From JBBKWQ01 sp037969115 (GTDB taxonomy: Bacteria; Actinomycetota; Acidimicrobiia; Acidimicrobiales; Ilumatobacteraceae), in NCBI GenBank assembly GCA_037969115.1, contig JBBKWQ010000089.1:1-42745 (forward strand): 42,745 bases of DNA, written 5' to 3'. Shown here one piece after another: positions 16,997 through 24,554 of this stretch. Under the pieces are notes generated by a model. It did not search any database and had not been told where the DNA came from. It worked only from the letters and a program-made list of their open reading frames with translations. The translations under genes and the position numbers were made by a program. Numbering within the stretch: the first letter of the stretch is position 1; the number at the start of each line of letters is the position of its first letter.

Positions 16997-18111
16997 CGGT
17001 TGGCCCCACCGGTCGTCGCCTCGATCGGATCGATCGCGAGAACGCGTCGCGCGGCGACCAACGAACTCCCAACTCCGAGCAGGACGAGGAGGACCGCCCA
17101 GAACAAGACGGCCGCCGTCTCGAAGCGCAACGGGATGCCCCCGAGGCGTTGTTGGGACAGCGGGGTGTACAGCGCCAGTCCGATCGCGAAACCGGCAGCG
17201 ACGATGATCACGGCCTGGATGAGCAACGAACTGACCAGCCGGCCGGCCGGCGCGCCGATCGCCCGCAACAAGGTGAGTGCTCCCGCCTTCTGGAACGTGA
17301 TGATCAGGAAGAACAGGCCGGTCACACACGGGATCACGAGCCCGTACAGCAGGAAGATGATCTGGAACGACTGCCGAACCTGGGACACGCCTGGCGTCTC
17401 GTCGGCGGCCTGGTTCCGCGTGAGCGCATCGAGGTCGTCTGACAATGCATTGATTCCGTCGACGAGCTGCGCCGGTGTCACCCCGGCTCCGGGTGCCACG
17501 GCGAGCACGTTCGGGAGCGGGTCGGCAGCGTCCGGGTTCACCGATCGCACCGCAGCGACGTAGGTGTCGTACATGACGAAGAGCGTCGGCCCGGCGTTCA
17601 GCTGCACGTCGCGAGCCAAACCGACGACGGTGACCTCCATGCCGCCCGGCTCGATGACGATCGTGTCGCCGACACCGAATCCACTCGCAGCATCCGCGTC
17701 GCTGCCCACGGCCTCGCCTTGCGTCGTCGGGTATCGGCCTTCGGTCAAAGCTGCCGGTGCGCCGAGCGCCTGGTCCTCGTAGCCCAGGATCGTCGCATCG
17801 CCCTGCTCGGCGTCGGCCGTCACGGTGAACGCTCCCTGCGCAACTCGCCCGACGGCGCCCACGTCAGGCGCTGCTCGCACCTTCTGCTCGAGTGCGGGCG
17901 TGATGATGCTGCCCTGGATCACCCTCTGACCGTCGACCGAGTAGACGAGCACGGGTGCGGTCTGATTTCGAATGGCTCCGACGAACGACGTCAGCAAACC
18001 GTTCTGAAGCGATTGTTGGAACAGAATCAGGAAGACGAGCAGGCCGATCGATGCGATCAACATGGCGAATCGCACTTTGGCCCGCCGCATCTCTGTGAGC
18101 GCGAGGAACAT
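16993..18111 (-). CDS. FtsX-type ABC permease (first of pair)
   Basis: A 372-residue permease and first gene of the ABC operon. A membrane helix at about residues 15-35 (FAMLIASIGLLVFLILFQQ) is followed by a MacB-like periplasmic domain to about residue 240. Three C-terminal helices follow (IIFLLYGLVIPCVTGLFFLII, LLIQAVIIVAAGFAIGLAL, AAVLFWAVLLVLLGVGSSLVAA), then RRVLAIDPIEATTGG. LLRAIGAPAGRL is the cytoplasmic coupling loop typical of the family. A GAGG lies 10 bases before the ATG. The 93-base gap before it, with a GC-rich dyad around 18165-18190, separates it from the preceding membrane gene, so it may have its own promoter. Confidence 0.9.
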   Translation of the reverse strand: MFLALTEMRRAKVRFAMLIASIGLLVFLILFQQSLQNGLLTSFVGAIRNQTAPVLVYSVDGQRVIQGSIITPALEQKVRAAPDVGAVGRVAQGAFTVTADAEQGDATILGYEDQALGAPAALTEGRYPTTQGEAVGSDADAASGFGVGDTIVIEPGGMEVTVVGLARDVQLNAGPTLFVMYDTYVAAVRSVNPDAADPLPNVLAVAPGAGVTPAQLVDGINALSDDLDALTRNQAADETPGVSQVRQSFQIIFLLYGLVIPCVTGLFFLIITFQKAGALTLLRAIGAPAGRLVSSLLIQAVIIVAAGFAIGLALYTPLSQQRLGGIPLRFETAAVLFWAVLLVLLGVGSSLVAARRVLAIDPIEATTGGANR

Positions 18112-18204
18112 GTCCGGCCATCCTCGCTGAGCTCAGCATTGTTCGCCACATCGTGCGCGTCGTATGGAGGCCGGGCACGGCGGCCGGTCGTGCTCGGTGG
18201 ACGC

Positions 18205-19236
18205 TCAGAGGTCGGGGCCGTGGCCCCATGCCACGTCGACCACTGCTTCGGCGAGCAGCAGGTCATGGAGCAACCAGCGCGCTGCTCGCGGGTGGGTGCG
18301 ATGTACCCGAACGCGTAGTCCGTCCGATTCCACGAGTACTTCGCGCCATGTTCGCTGCGGCTCGCCGGTGAGCAGCTGCATGTGAGATGGCGTCGTGACG
18401 ATTCGTTCCTGAGTCGTCGCCCGGATCGTGGTGATCGACCCCTTCGGATGTTGGAGCACGGCGACCTCTCGCCCGTTTCGTTCGCCGCGGATCTCGATGT
18501 CGTCGGGGTCGACACCTCCGCGCACCGCGCCGCTTCGATCGTGACGATTCGCCAGACCCAGGAGCGCCAGGTAATCGTCTGACGTGGTCATGCGCCGACC
18601 CGCCCTCACCATCCACACCAACCATGCCAGCAATGTCACAGCGAGGGCGACGCCGATCACCAGCACCGGACCCCTCGGCGCGACCCCGACCCCCAACAGA
18701 ACCAGGAACAGCGCCAGCGCTGCGAACCGCAGGTGTGTTGCGACCGGCATGACCGGCGAGCGTCGATCGAGTTTGGGATCGATCAACGGCATCACCGGTT
18801 CGTCGGATGCGGCGTCATCGTCATCGTCGCCGTCGTCATCGTCGCCGTCGTTGTTGTCGCCGTCACCGTCACCGTCGTTGTTGGCCTCGTCGTCGTCTCC
18901 CGTGATCGCGTCGCCGTTGGCGGTCGTAGCGGTCGTGTCGAGTGCCGATCGAATCAACTTGCGGTACAACACCGCGTTCGTCTTCCGCTGCCAGCGCGAC
19001 ACGAGTTGGCCGGCGAGGCCGAGCGTGGCCAGCACGAACACGGCAGCGCCGAACGCGATCGAGCGAAGTACCGGTGTGGGGTCGTCGGGATCGTCCTGAT
19101 TCGCGGCAACGAGAAACGAGGCACCGATACACACGGCGAACACGGACACGACGACGATGATGTAGATCACGACGTACGGCGTTCTGAGGGGACGCCGAGG
19201 CCGCTTCCGTCGTTGTCGCACCCACTGCGCGTTCAC
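18205..19236 (-). CDS. Membrane protein with Asp-rich internal segment, function unknown
   Basis: A 343-residue protein I do not recognise. Two membrane helices lie at about residues 20-45 (VVIYIIVVVSVFAVCIGASFL) and 60-80. A highly acidic, low-complexity stretch at about residues 114-147 is made of Asp, Gly and Asn. Two more helices at about 168-210 (LALFLVLLGVGV, VLVIGVALAVTLLAWLVWMV) follow, and then a soluble C-terminal domain of about 130 residues containing IRGERNGREVAVLQHP. The start is GTG, with GAGG 8 bases before it overlapping the stop of the upstream gene, so it is coupled to that gene. The acidic loop would lie between helix pairs and could bind cations. Confidence 0.75.
   Translation of the reverse strand: MNAQWVRQRRKRPRRPLRTPYVVIYIIVVVSVFAVCIGASFLVAANQDDPDDPTPVLRSIAFGAAVFVLATLGLAGQLVSRWQRKTNAVLYRKLIRSALDTTATTANGDAITGDDDEANNDGDGDGDNNDGDDDDGDDDDDAASDEPVMPLIDPKLDRRSPVMPVATHLRFAALALFLVLLGVGVAPRGPVLVIGVALAVTLLAWLVWMVRAGRRMTTSDDYLALLGLANRHDRSGAVRGGVDPDDIEIRGERNGREVAVLQHPKGSITTIRATTQERIVTTPSHMQLLTGEPQRTWREVLVESDGLRVRVHRTHPRAARWLLHDLLLAEAVVDVAWGHGPDL
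18814..18897. repeat. GAC/GAT-rich low-complexity tract
   Basis: Triplet-type repeats (GTC, ATC, GCC, GTT on the plus strand) encode the Asp/Gly/Asn run of the membrane protein. This kind of tract is prone to length change. Confidence 0.75.
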
Positions 19237-19246
19237 GCGCTCGACC

Positions 19247-19768
19247 TCAGGCGCCGGTGAGGGCTCGCCAGCCCGCTGGGTACTCGACGGCCGCCTGTTC
19301 CGGTGTCAACCGGAGGGTCGACTCCGGAACCAGATCAGCGATGATCCGGCCCGCGGTGTAGTGATGGTTGACGTTCGCAACGCCCTCGAAGAGTTCGCGA
19401 CGTCGTTCGACGAGTTCGGACGGGGGTTTGACGTCGAAGAATCCCCAGATTGTGAAGGCGAGGCGCACATCGTGAACCACCGGCGCACGGCTGAACAACG
19501 ATGCGCGTCTCAGCGCAATGCCGACGCAGCCGCGTACGGCGTCATCGATGTGTTCACCGGTCTTCAGCTCGAGCTTCGGGGCCAGGCGGCTGGCGATGGT
19601 GAGCGCAAAACCCTGATCGGGACCTTGCGCGCCGAGTCGGGCGCCGACGGGCTGAAAGCCCTCGATGTCGCCGGGACGATCGGGCGTCCAGCTCGCCGGT
19701 ACCACGTTGGGCGACGCGTAGTACTGGGGCGCTCCCGTGATCTCCTGAGTTGTTCTGGGTGCTGCCAC
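19247..19768 (-). CDS. Conserved-looking protein of unknown function
   Basis: A 173-residue soluble protein not assigned to a family. It begins MAAPRTTQEITGAPQYYASP and shows a central segment HIDDAVRGCVGIALRRASLFSR, then FTIWGFFDVKPPSELVERRRELFEGV. It has no membrane segment or signal peptide. The start is GTG at 19768, without a ribosome site. Codon use is like that of its neighbours. Its stop overlaps the ribosome site of the following membrane protein, suggesting that the two work together. Confidence 0.65.
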   Translation of the reverse strand: MAAPRTTQEITGAPQYYASPNVVPASWTPDRPGDIEGFQPVGARLGAQGPDQGFALTIASRLAPKLELKTGEHIDDAVRGCVGIALRRASLFSRAPVVHDVRLAFTIWGFFDVKPPSELVERRRELFEGVANVNHHYTAGRIIADLVPESTLRLTPEQAAVEYPAGWRALTGA

Positions 19769-19834
19769 GGCAGTAGTTCTAGCGGATCGGGCACGACCAG
19801 CGGAAGGCCGCGCCCGGACGCCGTCAGTGTGGTG

Positions 19835-21472
19835 CTACTCCGCCTGCGTGCTCGGCGCGTGGAGTAAGCCGTAGATGAAACTCTCCTCGAGGGCTCGCCA
19901 CGAGGCTTCGATGATGTTCGAGCTCACGCCGATGGTGGTCCAGTCACGAACACCGTCGGTGGCCGACAGCAGCACGCGGGTCACCGCACCCGTCGCCTCT
20001 CCCCCGTCGAGGATGCGGACCTTGTAGTCGACGAGGTGCACGTTCGCCAGATGCGGGTAGGCGCGTTGAACCGCTCGCCTCAGCGCCGTGTCGATCGCGT
20101 TGACGGGCCCGTTGCCCTCGGCGGTGAAGACATGACGCTCGTCGCCGACCCAGACCTTGACCGTGGCCTCGGTGGTGAAATCGGAGTTCGGGAGCTCGTC
20201 GGTGATCACCCGCATGCTCTCGAGGCGGAAGTAGTCCTGTTCCCACCCGGCGGCGCGTCGCATGAGCAGCTCGAGCGACGCGTCGGCTGCCTCGAAGTGA
20301 TAACCCTCGTGTTCGAGGCGTTTCAGGTCGTCGATGACCTCGTTGATGGCCGGGCCGCCGATGTCGATGCCGATCTCGTCCGCCTTCATCTGGATGGTGG
20401 CGCGTCCTGCCATCTCGCTCACGACGAATCGGGTGCCGTTGCCCACCGCCTCGGGTGCGATGTGTTCGTAGGCGTCCTTCGCTCGCGCGATCGCGCTCAC
20501 GTGGAGCCCGGCCTTGTGTGCGAACGCAGACGACCCGACATACGGCGCCTGCGGATTCACGGCCCGGTTCAGCGTCTCGGCGATCCGGTGGCTCACGACC
20601 GTGAGGCGCTCCATCCGGCCTTCCGGCAGACAGACGTAGTCCTGCTTGAGTTGCAGGTTGGGGATGATCGACGACAAATTGGCGTTGCCCGTCCGTTCGC
20701 CGAGACCGTTCAGCGTGCCCTGGACGTGATCGGCCCCACCCCGAACCGCGGCCATCGAGTTGGCGACGGCGCAGCCGGTGTCGTCGTGGCAGTGAATGCC
20801 GATCACGACGTCGTTCCCCACGTGGCTGAACACATCGCCGACGATCCGTTCGACCTCGTGCGGCAGCGAGCCACCGTTGGTGTCGCAGAGCACGACGTGG
20901 GTGGCACCGTTCACGATCGCAGCCTCGAGTGCACGGAACGAGAACTCGGGGTAGCGTTTGTAGCCGTCGAAGAAGTGCTCCATGTCGACGAGCACTTGAC
21001 GGTCGTTCGCGACGAGGTACTCGACCGAATCGGAGATCATCGCGACACCTTCGTCGAGCGTCGTCTTCAACGCCTCGATGATGTGGTAGTCCCAACTCTT
21101 GGCGACGATGCAGACGGCTGAGGTGTTCGCATCGAGCAGATTCCGCAGCGTGGCATCGTCGTCGACCTTGCCCTTCGGCCGCCGGGTCGACCCGAACGCG
21201 ACGAACGTGCTCGTACCCAACGTGAGCTCGTCGGCCGCTCGGGCGAAGAACTCGATGTCTTTCGGATTGGCGCCGGGCCAACCACCTTCGATGAACTGCA
21301 CGCCGAGATGGTCGAGTTGTTCCGCGATCGCGAGCTTGTCGTCGACCGTGGCCGACACACCCTCGACCTGGAGACCGTCACGCAGAGTCGTGTCGAAGAT
21401 CTCGATGCGGCGACCGGTGCTCGGCGTATCGATCACTTTCGCCGATCCGTCCGGCGACGATGCTGCGGTCAT
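19835..21472 (-). CDS. cimA: (R)-citramalate synthase
   Basis: Condenses pyruvate with acetyl-CoA to citramalate, the first step of the threonine-independent isoleucine route. The 545 residues match the CimA/LeuA-like family. The catalytic barrel begins with FDTTLRDGLQVEG (residues 26-38), the metal-binding HxH is in GIHCHDDTGCAVAN, and the LNGLGERTGNANL segment follows. The C-terminal allosteric domain (about residues 420-530, DYKVRILDGGEATGAVTRV) fits feedback control. The family signature SSAFAHKAGLHVSA supports CimA rather than homocitrate synthase. AAGGGA precedes the ATG. Upstream lies a full attenuator with an Ile-rich leader peptide, consistent with control by isoleucine supply. Confidence 0.93.
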   Translation of the reverse strand: MTAASSPDGSAKVIDTPSTGRRIEIFDTTLRDGLQVEGVSATVDDKLAIAEQLDHLGVQFIEGGWPGANPKDIEFFARAADELTLGTSTFVAFGSTRRPKGKVDDDATLRNLLDANTSAVCIVAKSWDYHIIEALKTTLDEGVAMISDSVEYLVANDRQVLVDMEHFFDGYKRYPEFSFRALEAAIVNGATHVVLCDTNGGSLPHEVERIVGDVFSHVGNDVVIGIHCHDDTGCAVANSMAAVRGGADHVQGTLNGLGERTGNANLSSIIPNLQLKQDYVCLPEGRMERLTVVSHRIAETLNRAVNPQAPYVGSSAFAHKAGLHVSAIARAKDAYEHIAPEAVGNGTRFVVSEMAGRATIQMKADEIGIDIGGPAINEVIDDLKRLEHEGYHFEAADASLELLMRRAAGWEQDYFRLESMRVITDELPNSDFTTEATVKVWVGDERHVFTAEGNGPVNAIDTALRRAVQRAYPHLANVHLVDYKVRILDGGEATGAVTRVLLSATDGVRDWTTIGVSSNIIEASWRALEESFIYGLLHAPSTQAE

Positions 21473-21521
21473 TGTTCCCTTTCGCTCGGAGATGCGCGTC
21501 GTGCACCCGAGAAATGAAAAT

Positions 21522-21538
21522 GCCGCCCCGAGGGCGGC
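21522..21538 (-). terminator. Attenuator terminator before cimA
   Basis: A perfect 7-bp GC stem (21532-21538 with 21522-21528, 3-nt loop) is followed on the minus strand by ATTTTCATTTC. It lies about 50 bases before the cimA start, downstream of the leader peptide and within the same expected transcript. Confidence 0.8.
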
Positions 21539-21543
21539 GAGAC

Positions 21544-21566
21544 GTACACGTGGAGGCCACGTGTAC
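21544..21566 (-). promoter_or_regulatory. 10-bp leader hairpin at the leader-peptide stop
   Basis: GTACACGTGG and CCACGTGTAC form a perfect 10-bp stem with a 3-base loop. The stem begins at the last base of the leader peptide's TAG stop and ends 5 bases before the terminator stem, where ribosome position could decide folding. Confidence 0.7.
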
Positions 21567-21601
21567 TAACGAATAATTGCGATGGCACGGTTGCTTCGCA
21601 T
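21566..21601 (-). CDS. Leader peptide MRSNRAIAIIR of the cimA attenuator
   Basis: An 11-codon open frame, ATG at 21601 and TAG at 21568-21566. Three of its last five residues are Ile (codons ATC, ATT, ATT), matching the end product of the pathway that CimA starts. The ATG lies 8 bases after a -10 element and has no close ribosome site, so the peptide should be read from a leaderless transcript, as in other actinobacterial amino-acid leaders. A hairpin and then a terminator follow at once. A second ATG at 21609 in another frame has no amino-acid bias. That the peptide is translated is inferred from this layout. Confidence 0.72.
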   Translation of the reverse strand: MRSNRAIAIIR

Positions 21602-21609
21602 CAGCGACC

Positions 21610-21638
21610 ATTCAACCGCCTCGAACACGGTTCGTCAA
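21610..21638 (-). promoter_or_regulatory. Promoter of the cimA leader
   Basis: -35 TTGACG (21638-21633) and -10 TTGAAT (21615-21610) are separated by 17 bases. The predicted start falls at or beside the leader-peptide ATG. Confidence 0.65.
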
Positions 21639-21668
21639 TGCGAGTGGTCGTTTGCCCACTCGCATTGA
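21635..21668 (-). terminator. 13-bp perfect inverted repeat after the monooxygenase gene
   Basis: TCAATGCGAGTGG at 21635-21647 and its exact complement at 21656-21668 flank an 8-base loop, 23 bases past the monooxygenase stop. It has no U-tail. One arm includes part of the cimA -35 element, so it may be a terminator, an operator, or both. Confidence 0.6.
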
Positions 21669-21691
21669 GCGTGGTGGTGCGGCGCCACCGG

Positions 21692-24322
21692 TCAAGACGG
21701 CACCGACGCGCCGAAGAACTGTCGCAATTCCTCGCCCATCTCGGCCCTGGCGCCTGCGCCCGAGAGGACCACGCCGACCGCGGTGAGCGAAGTGTGGATC
21801 TGACCGCGACACCGATGGCGGCGAACCGGCACACCTGCCGCCGCCATTGCTCGGGCGTACGCCGTTCCTTCGTCCCGGAGCGGGTCGAACTCACAGGTGA
21901 CGACCATCGCCGGGGGCAGACCGGTCAGGTCGTCGGCCCGCAGTGGCGAGGCTTTCGGGTGCTTGCGGTCGGTCGGGTCGGCGTAGTGATCCCAGAACCA
22001 CTGCATCAGCGGCGCGGTGAGTACGTATCCGTCGGCATTGTCCCGATACGACCCGCGGGTGAAGTCGCAGTCGGTGACGGGGTTGACCAGCATCTGGCCG
22101 ACGATCTCGGGGCCACCAGCGTCGCGCGCCATGTGGCACACGACGGTTGCGATGTTAGCGCCGGCGCTCCATCCGGCTACGGCAAGTTGTCCTCGGACGC
22201 CGCCGAGGGACGCCGCGTTGTCGGCAACCCATTGCACGGCCGCGAACCCGTCGTCGGGCGCGGCCGGGAAGCGATGCTCGGGCGCGTGGCGGTAGTCGAC
22301 CGACATGATGACCGCGTCGGAGCGCACGCACAGGTCGCGGCAGAATGGATCGTCGGACTCCTGGCTCCCGAGCACCCAACCACCGCCGTGGAAGTAGACG
22401 ACGATCGGATGTGGACCCGTCGTGGTGGGCCGGTACAGCCGGTAGGCGAGATCGTCGACTGCACCGGGAAACACACCGTCGACGACCTCACCGACGTCGG
22501 GACCGGGCGGTCGCTCGGCAGCCAGAGCCTCCGAGAAGGCGCGGGCATCGTCGACCGACATCGAATCGATCGGTGGCAGCCCAAGGCTCGCGATGAACTC
22601 GAGCACGAGCGACACGTCGGGTTGCATCGGACGGACGATCCCGTCGTTGACGTGGGCGACCCCATCACCACGCAGTGCGAAACCGATGAAGTCGCGCTCG
22701 ACAACCTCATCGCACACTCTGCGGTAGGTGTCGACGCCTCCCACGTACGGGAGGAACACCCGCGGCTTGCCCGGCACGTTCGCGCCCATGTACCACGAAT
22801 TCGCGCGCGGGTAGAGCGTGATGTCGCCGTAGTCGTTGACGTGCTGTACCCATGCCGCTTCCGCCGTCGGCGTCGGCTCGATGACGGCGAGGTCACGTTT
22901 GCGCAGGTGGTCCAGACAATCGCAGATCCAGTCCACGTGCTGCTCGATGGAGACCGCCATGTTCGACAGCACCGACGGGCTCCCAGGCCCGGTGACGGTG
23001 AACATGTTCGGAAATCCTTCGACCATGAGTCCGAGATACGTCTTGGGCCCGTCGGCCCACTTCTGCACGAGTTCCACACCGTTCCGCCCCGTGATGTCGA
23101 CTGCCACGATGGCGCCCGTCATCGCGTCGAACCCGGTGGCGAACACGATGGCATCGAACTCGTACGACCCCTCGCTGGTCTGTGCGCCCGACTCGGTGAT
23201 CGTGACGATGGGCGTGCTCAACAGGTCGACGAGTGTGACGTGCGGGAGGTTGAACGTCTCGTAATAGTTGGTGTCGAGACACGGCCGCTTGGTGCCGAAC
23301 GGATGGTTCGTCGGGCAGAGGATCTCGGCGGTCGCGGGATCGTGCACGATCGATCTGATCTTGCCCCGGATGAAATCGGACATCGTCGCGTTCGACGCCT
23401 CGTTCGTGAGCAGATCGTTGAACACGCCCAGAATGGCGATGAGTTCTCCTGCCTCCCAGGCTCGTTCGTATCGTTCGCGGCGTTCGTCATCCGACACCTG
23501 GAGGGCCCCGACTTCGCTCACCTCACTCGGCACACCACCGCGAGACCACTTCGCGGCTTCGCGATACGCGGCTGGGTCGGTGTCGATCGCCAAGCGTTTC
23601 GCCGGTGAAATCGGCCCGTTGTGAGCCGGGATCGAGAAGTTGGGCGTGCGCTGGAACACGGTCAGCTCACTGGCTTGTTGCGCGATGAGCGGGATCGACT
23701 GGATGCCGGACGACCCGGTGCCGATCACCCCGACTCGTTTGCCGGTGAAGTCGACGTCGTGATGGGGCCACCGACTGGTGAAGTACACGTCGCCACCAAA
23801 CCGCTCTGTGCCGTCGATGTCGGGGGTCTTGGGCAACGACAGACATCCCGTGGCCATCACGTAAAACCGACATGTGATCTCGTCGCCGCGATCGGTGCGG
23901 AGGCGCCACAGAGTGGTGTCGTCGTCCCACGCTGCGGCGTCGACCCTTGTCGAGAATCGGATGTCGCGACGCAGGTCGTGTTTGTCGGCGACGTGTTCGA
24001 GGTATCGCAGGATCTCGGGCTGCGTCGCGTACTTCTCCGACCACTGCCATTCGGTTTCGAGCTCGGCGTCGAAGCTGTAGGAGTAGTCGATGCTCTGGAT
24101 GTCGCAGCGTGCGCCGGGATACCGATTCCAATACCACGTGCCGCCGACGTCGTCGGCAGTCTCCAGCACGGTCGCCCTGAACCCCATGCCCCTGAGCCGG
24201 TGCAACAGGTACAGCCCGGCAAATCCGGCGCCGACGATCACGACGTCGGCGTCGATACCGGTCGCGCCATCGGCGGTCGCATCGTTCGATCGACCGGTCG
24301 TCGTGGTCGTCGAAGCAGTCAT
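21692..24322 (-). CDS. Fused Baeyer-Villiger-type flavin monooxygenase and alpha/beta hydrolase
   Basis: An 876-residue two-enzyme protein. Residues 1-560 are a class B flavin monooxygenase: FAD site VVIVGAGFAGLYLLHRL (27-43), NRYPGARCD, NADPH site VGVIGTGSSGIQ (197-208), the ATGF(D) motif near 395, and an end typical of cyclohexanone-monooxygenase relatives. Residues 570-876 are an HSL/HGGG-type esterase: HGGGW (645-649), GWSAG with Ser719, Asp813 and His843. Together they could oxidise a ketone to an ester and cleave it. The Baeyer-Villiger fingerprint FxGxxxHxxxW reads FGGDVYFTSRW (175-185), so its His is Phe181. GGGGA lies 5 bases before the ATG. No stop, frameshift or gap separates the halves. 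The substrate is unknown. Confidence 0.9.
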   Translation of the reverse strand: MTASTTTTTGRSNDATADGATGIDADVVIVGAGFAGLYLLHRLRGMGFRATVLETADDVGGTWYWNRYPGARCDIQSIDYSYSFDAELETEWQWSEKYATQPEILRYLEHVADKHDLRRDIRFSTRVDAAAWDDDTTLWRLRTDRGDEITCRFYVMATGCLSLPKTPDIDGTERFGGDVYFTSRWPHHDVDFTGKRVGVIGTGSSGIQSIPLIAQQASELTVFQRTPNFSIPAHNGPISPAKRLAIDTDPAAYREAAKWSRGGVPSEVSEVGALQVSDDERRERYERAWEAGELIAILGVFNDLLTNEASNATMSDFIRGKIRSIVHDPATAEILCPTNHPFGTKRPCLDTNYYETFNLPHVTLVDLLSTPIVTITESGAQTSEGSYEFDAIVFATGFDAMTGAIVAVDITGRNGVELVQKWADGPKTYLGLMVEGFPNMFTVTGPGSPSVLSNMAVSIEQHVDWICDCLDHLRKRDLAVIEPTPTAEAAWVQHVNDYGDITLYPRANSWYMGANVPGKPRVFLPYVGGVDTYRRVCDEVVERDFIGFALRGDGVAHVNDGIVRPMQPDVSLVLEFIASLGLPPIDSMSVDDARAFSEALAAERPPGPDVGEVVDGVFPGAVDDLAYRLYRPTTTGPHPIVVYFHGGGWVLGSQESDDPFCRDLCVRSDAVIMSVDYRHAPEHRFPAAPDDGFAAVQWVADNAASLGGVRGQLAVAGWSAGANIATVVCHMARDAGGPEIVGQMLVNPVTDCDFTRGSYRDNADGYVLTAPLMQWFWDHYADPTDRKHPKASPLRADDLTGLPPAMVVTCEFDPLRDEGTAYARAMAAAGVPVRRHRCRGQIHTSLTAVGVVLSGAGARAEMGEELRQFFGASVPS

Positions 24323-24554
24323 CGAATCCCCAATCCCGCGGTCGGCGCTGCCGTCACCGCTGTGCTCAGAGCAGTTTCACACGCCCATGTTCGGCGAGAC
24401 GATCCGGGCTCGATCGCCACCGGGTGCTGGGGACAACACTGTGAACAGCCGGTGGACGAGCAAAGAAATTCTGGGCATAAATGAGAAGTTCAGGGGATAA
24501 CCCTGGGGATTCGAAAATAGTGCTTGACCGGGTGTTTCAGGAGCGCGAAAGTCT
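24323..24554. other. Intergenic stretch upstream of the monooxygenase gene
   Basis: No coding signal was seen. It holds the monooxygenase ribosome site, a short dyad TGCTC-A-GAGCA at 24363-24373, a dyad CAGGG-GATAA-CCCTG at 24491-24505, and a relatively AT-rich patch (about 24460-24520). A TTGACC hexamer at 24524-24529 could be a plus-strand -35. Confidence 0.5.

Noticed and set aside
21638..23608. Long open frame (656 codons) antisense to the fused monooxygenase
   Set aside because: It has no recognisable domains, whereas the opposite strand carries intact FAD, NADPH and esterase motifs.
24425..24510. Replication-origin-like segment with GGGGATAACC and GGGGACAAC
   Set aside because: The pieces resemble DnaA-box-like words but differ from TTATCCACA, are not clustered, and no dnaA, dnaN or gidA gene is near.
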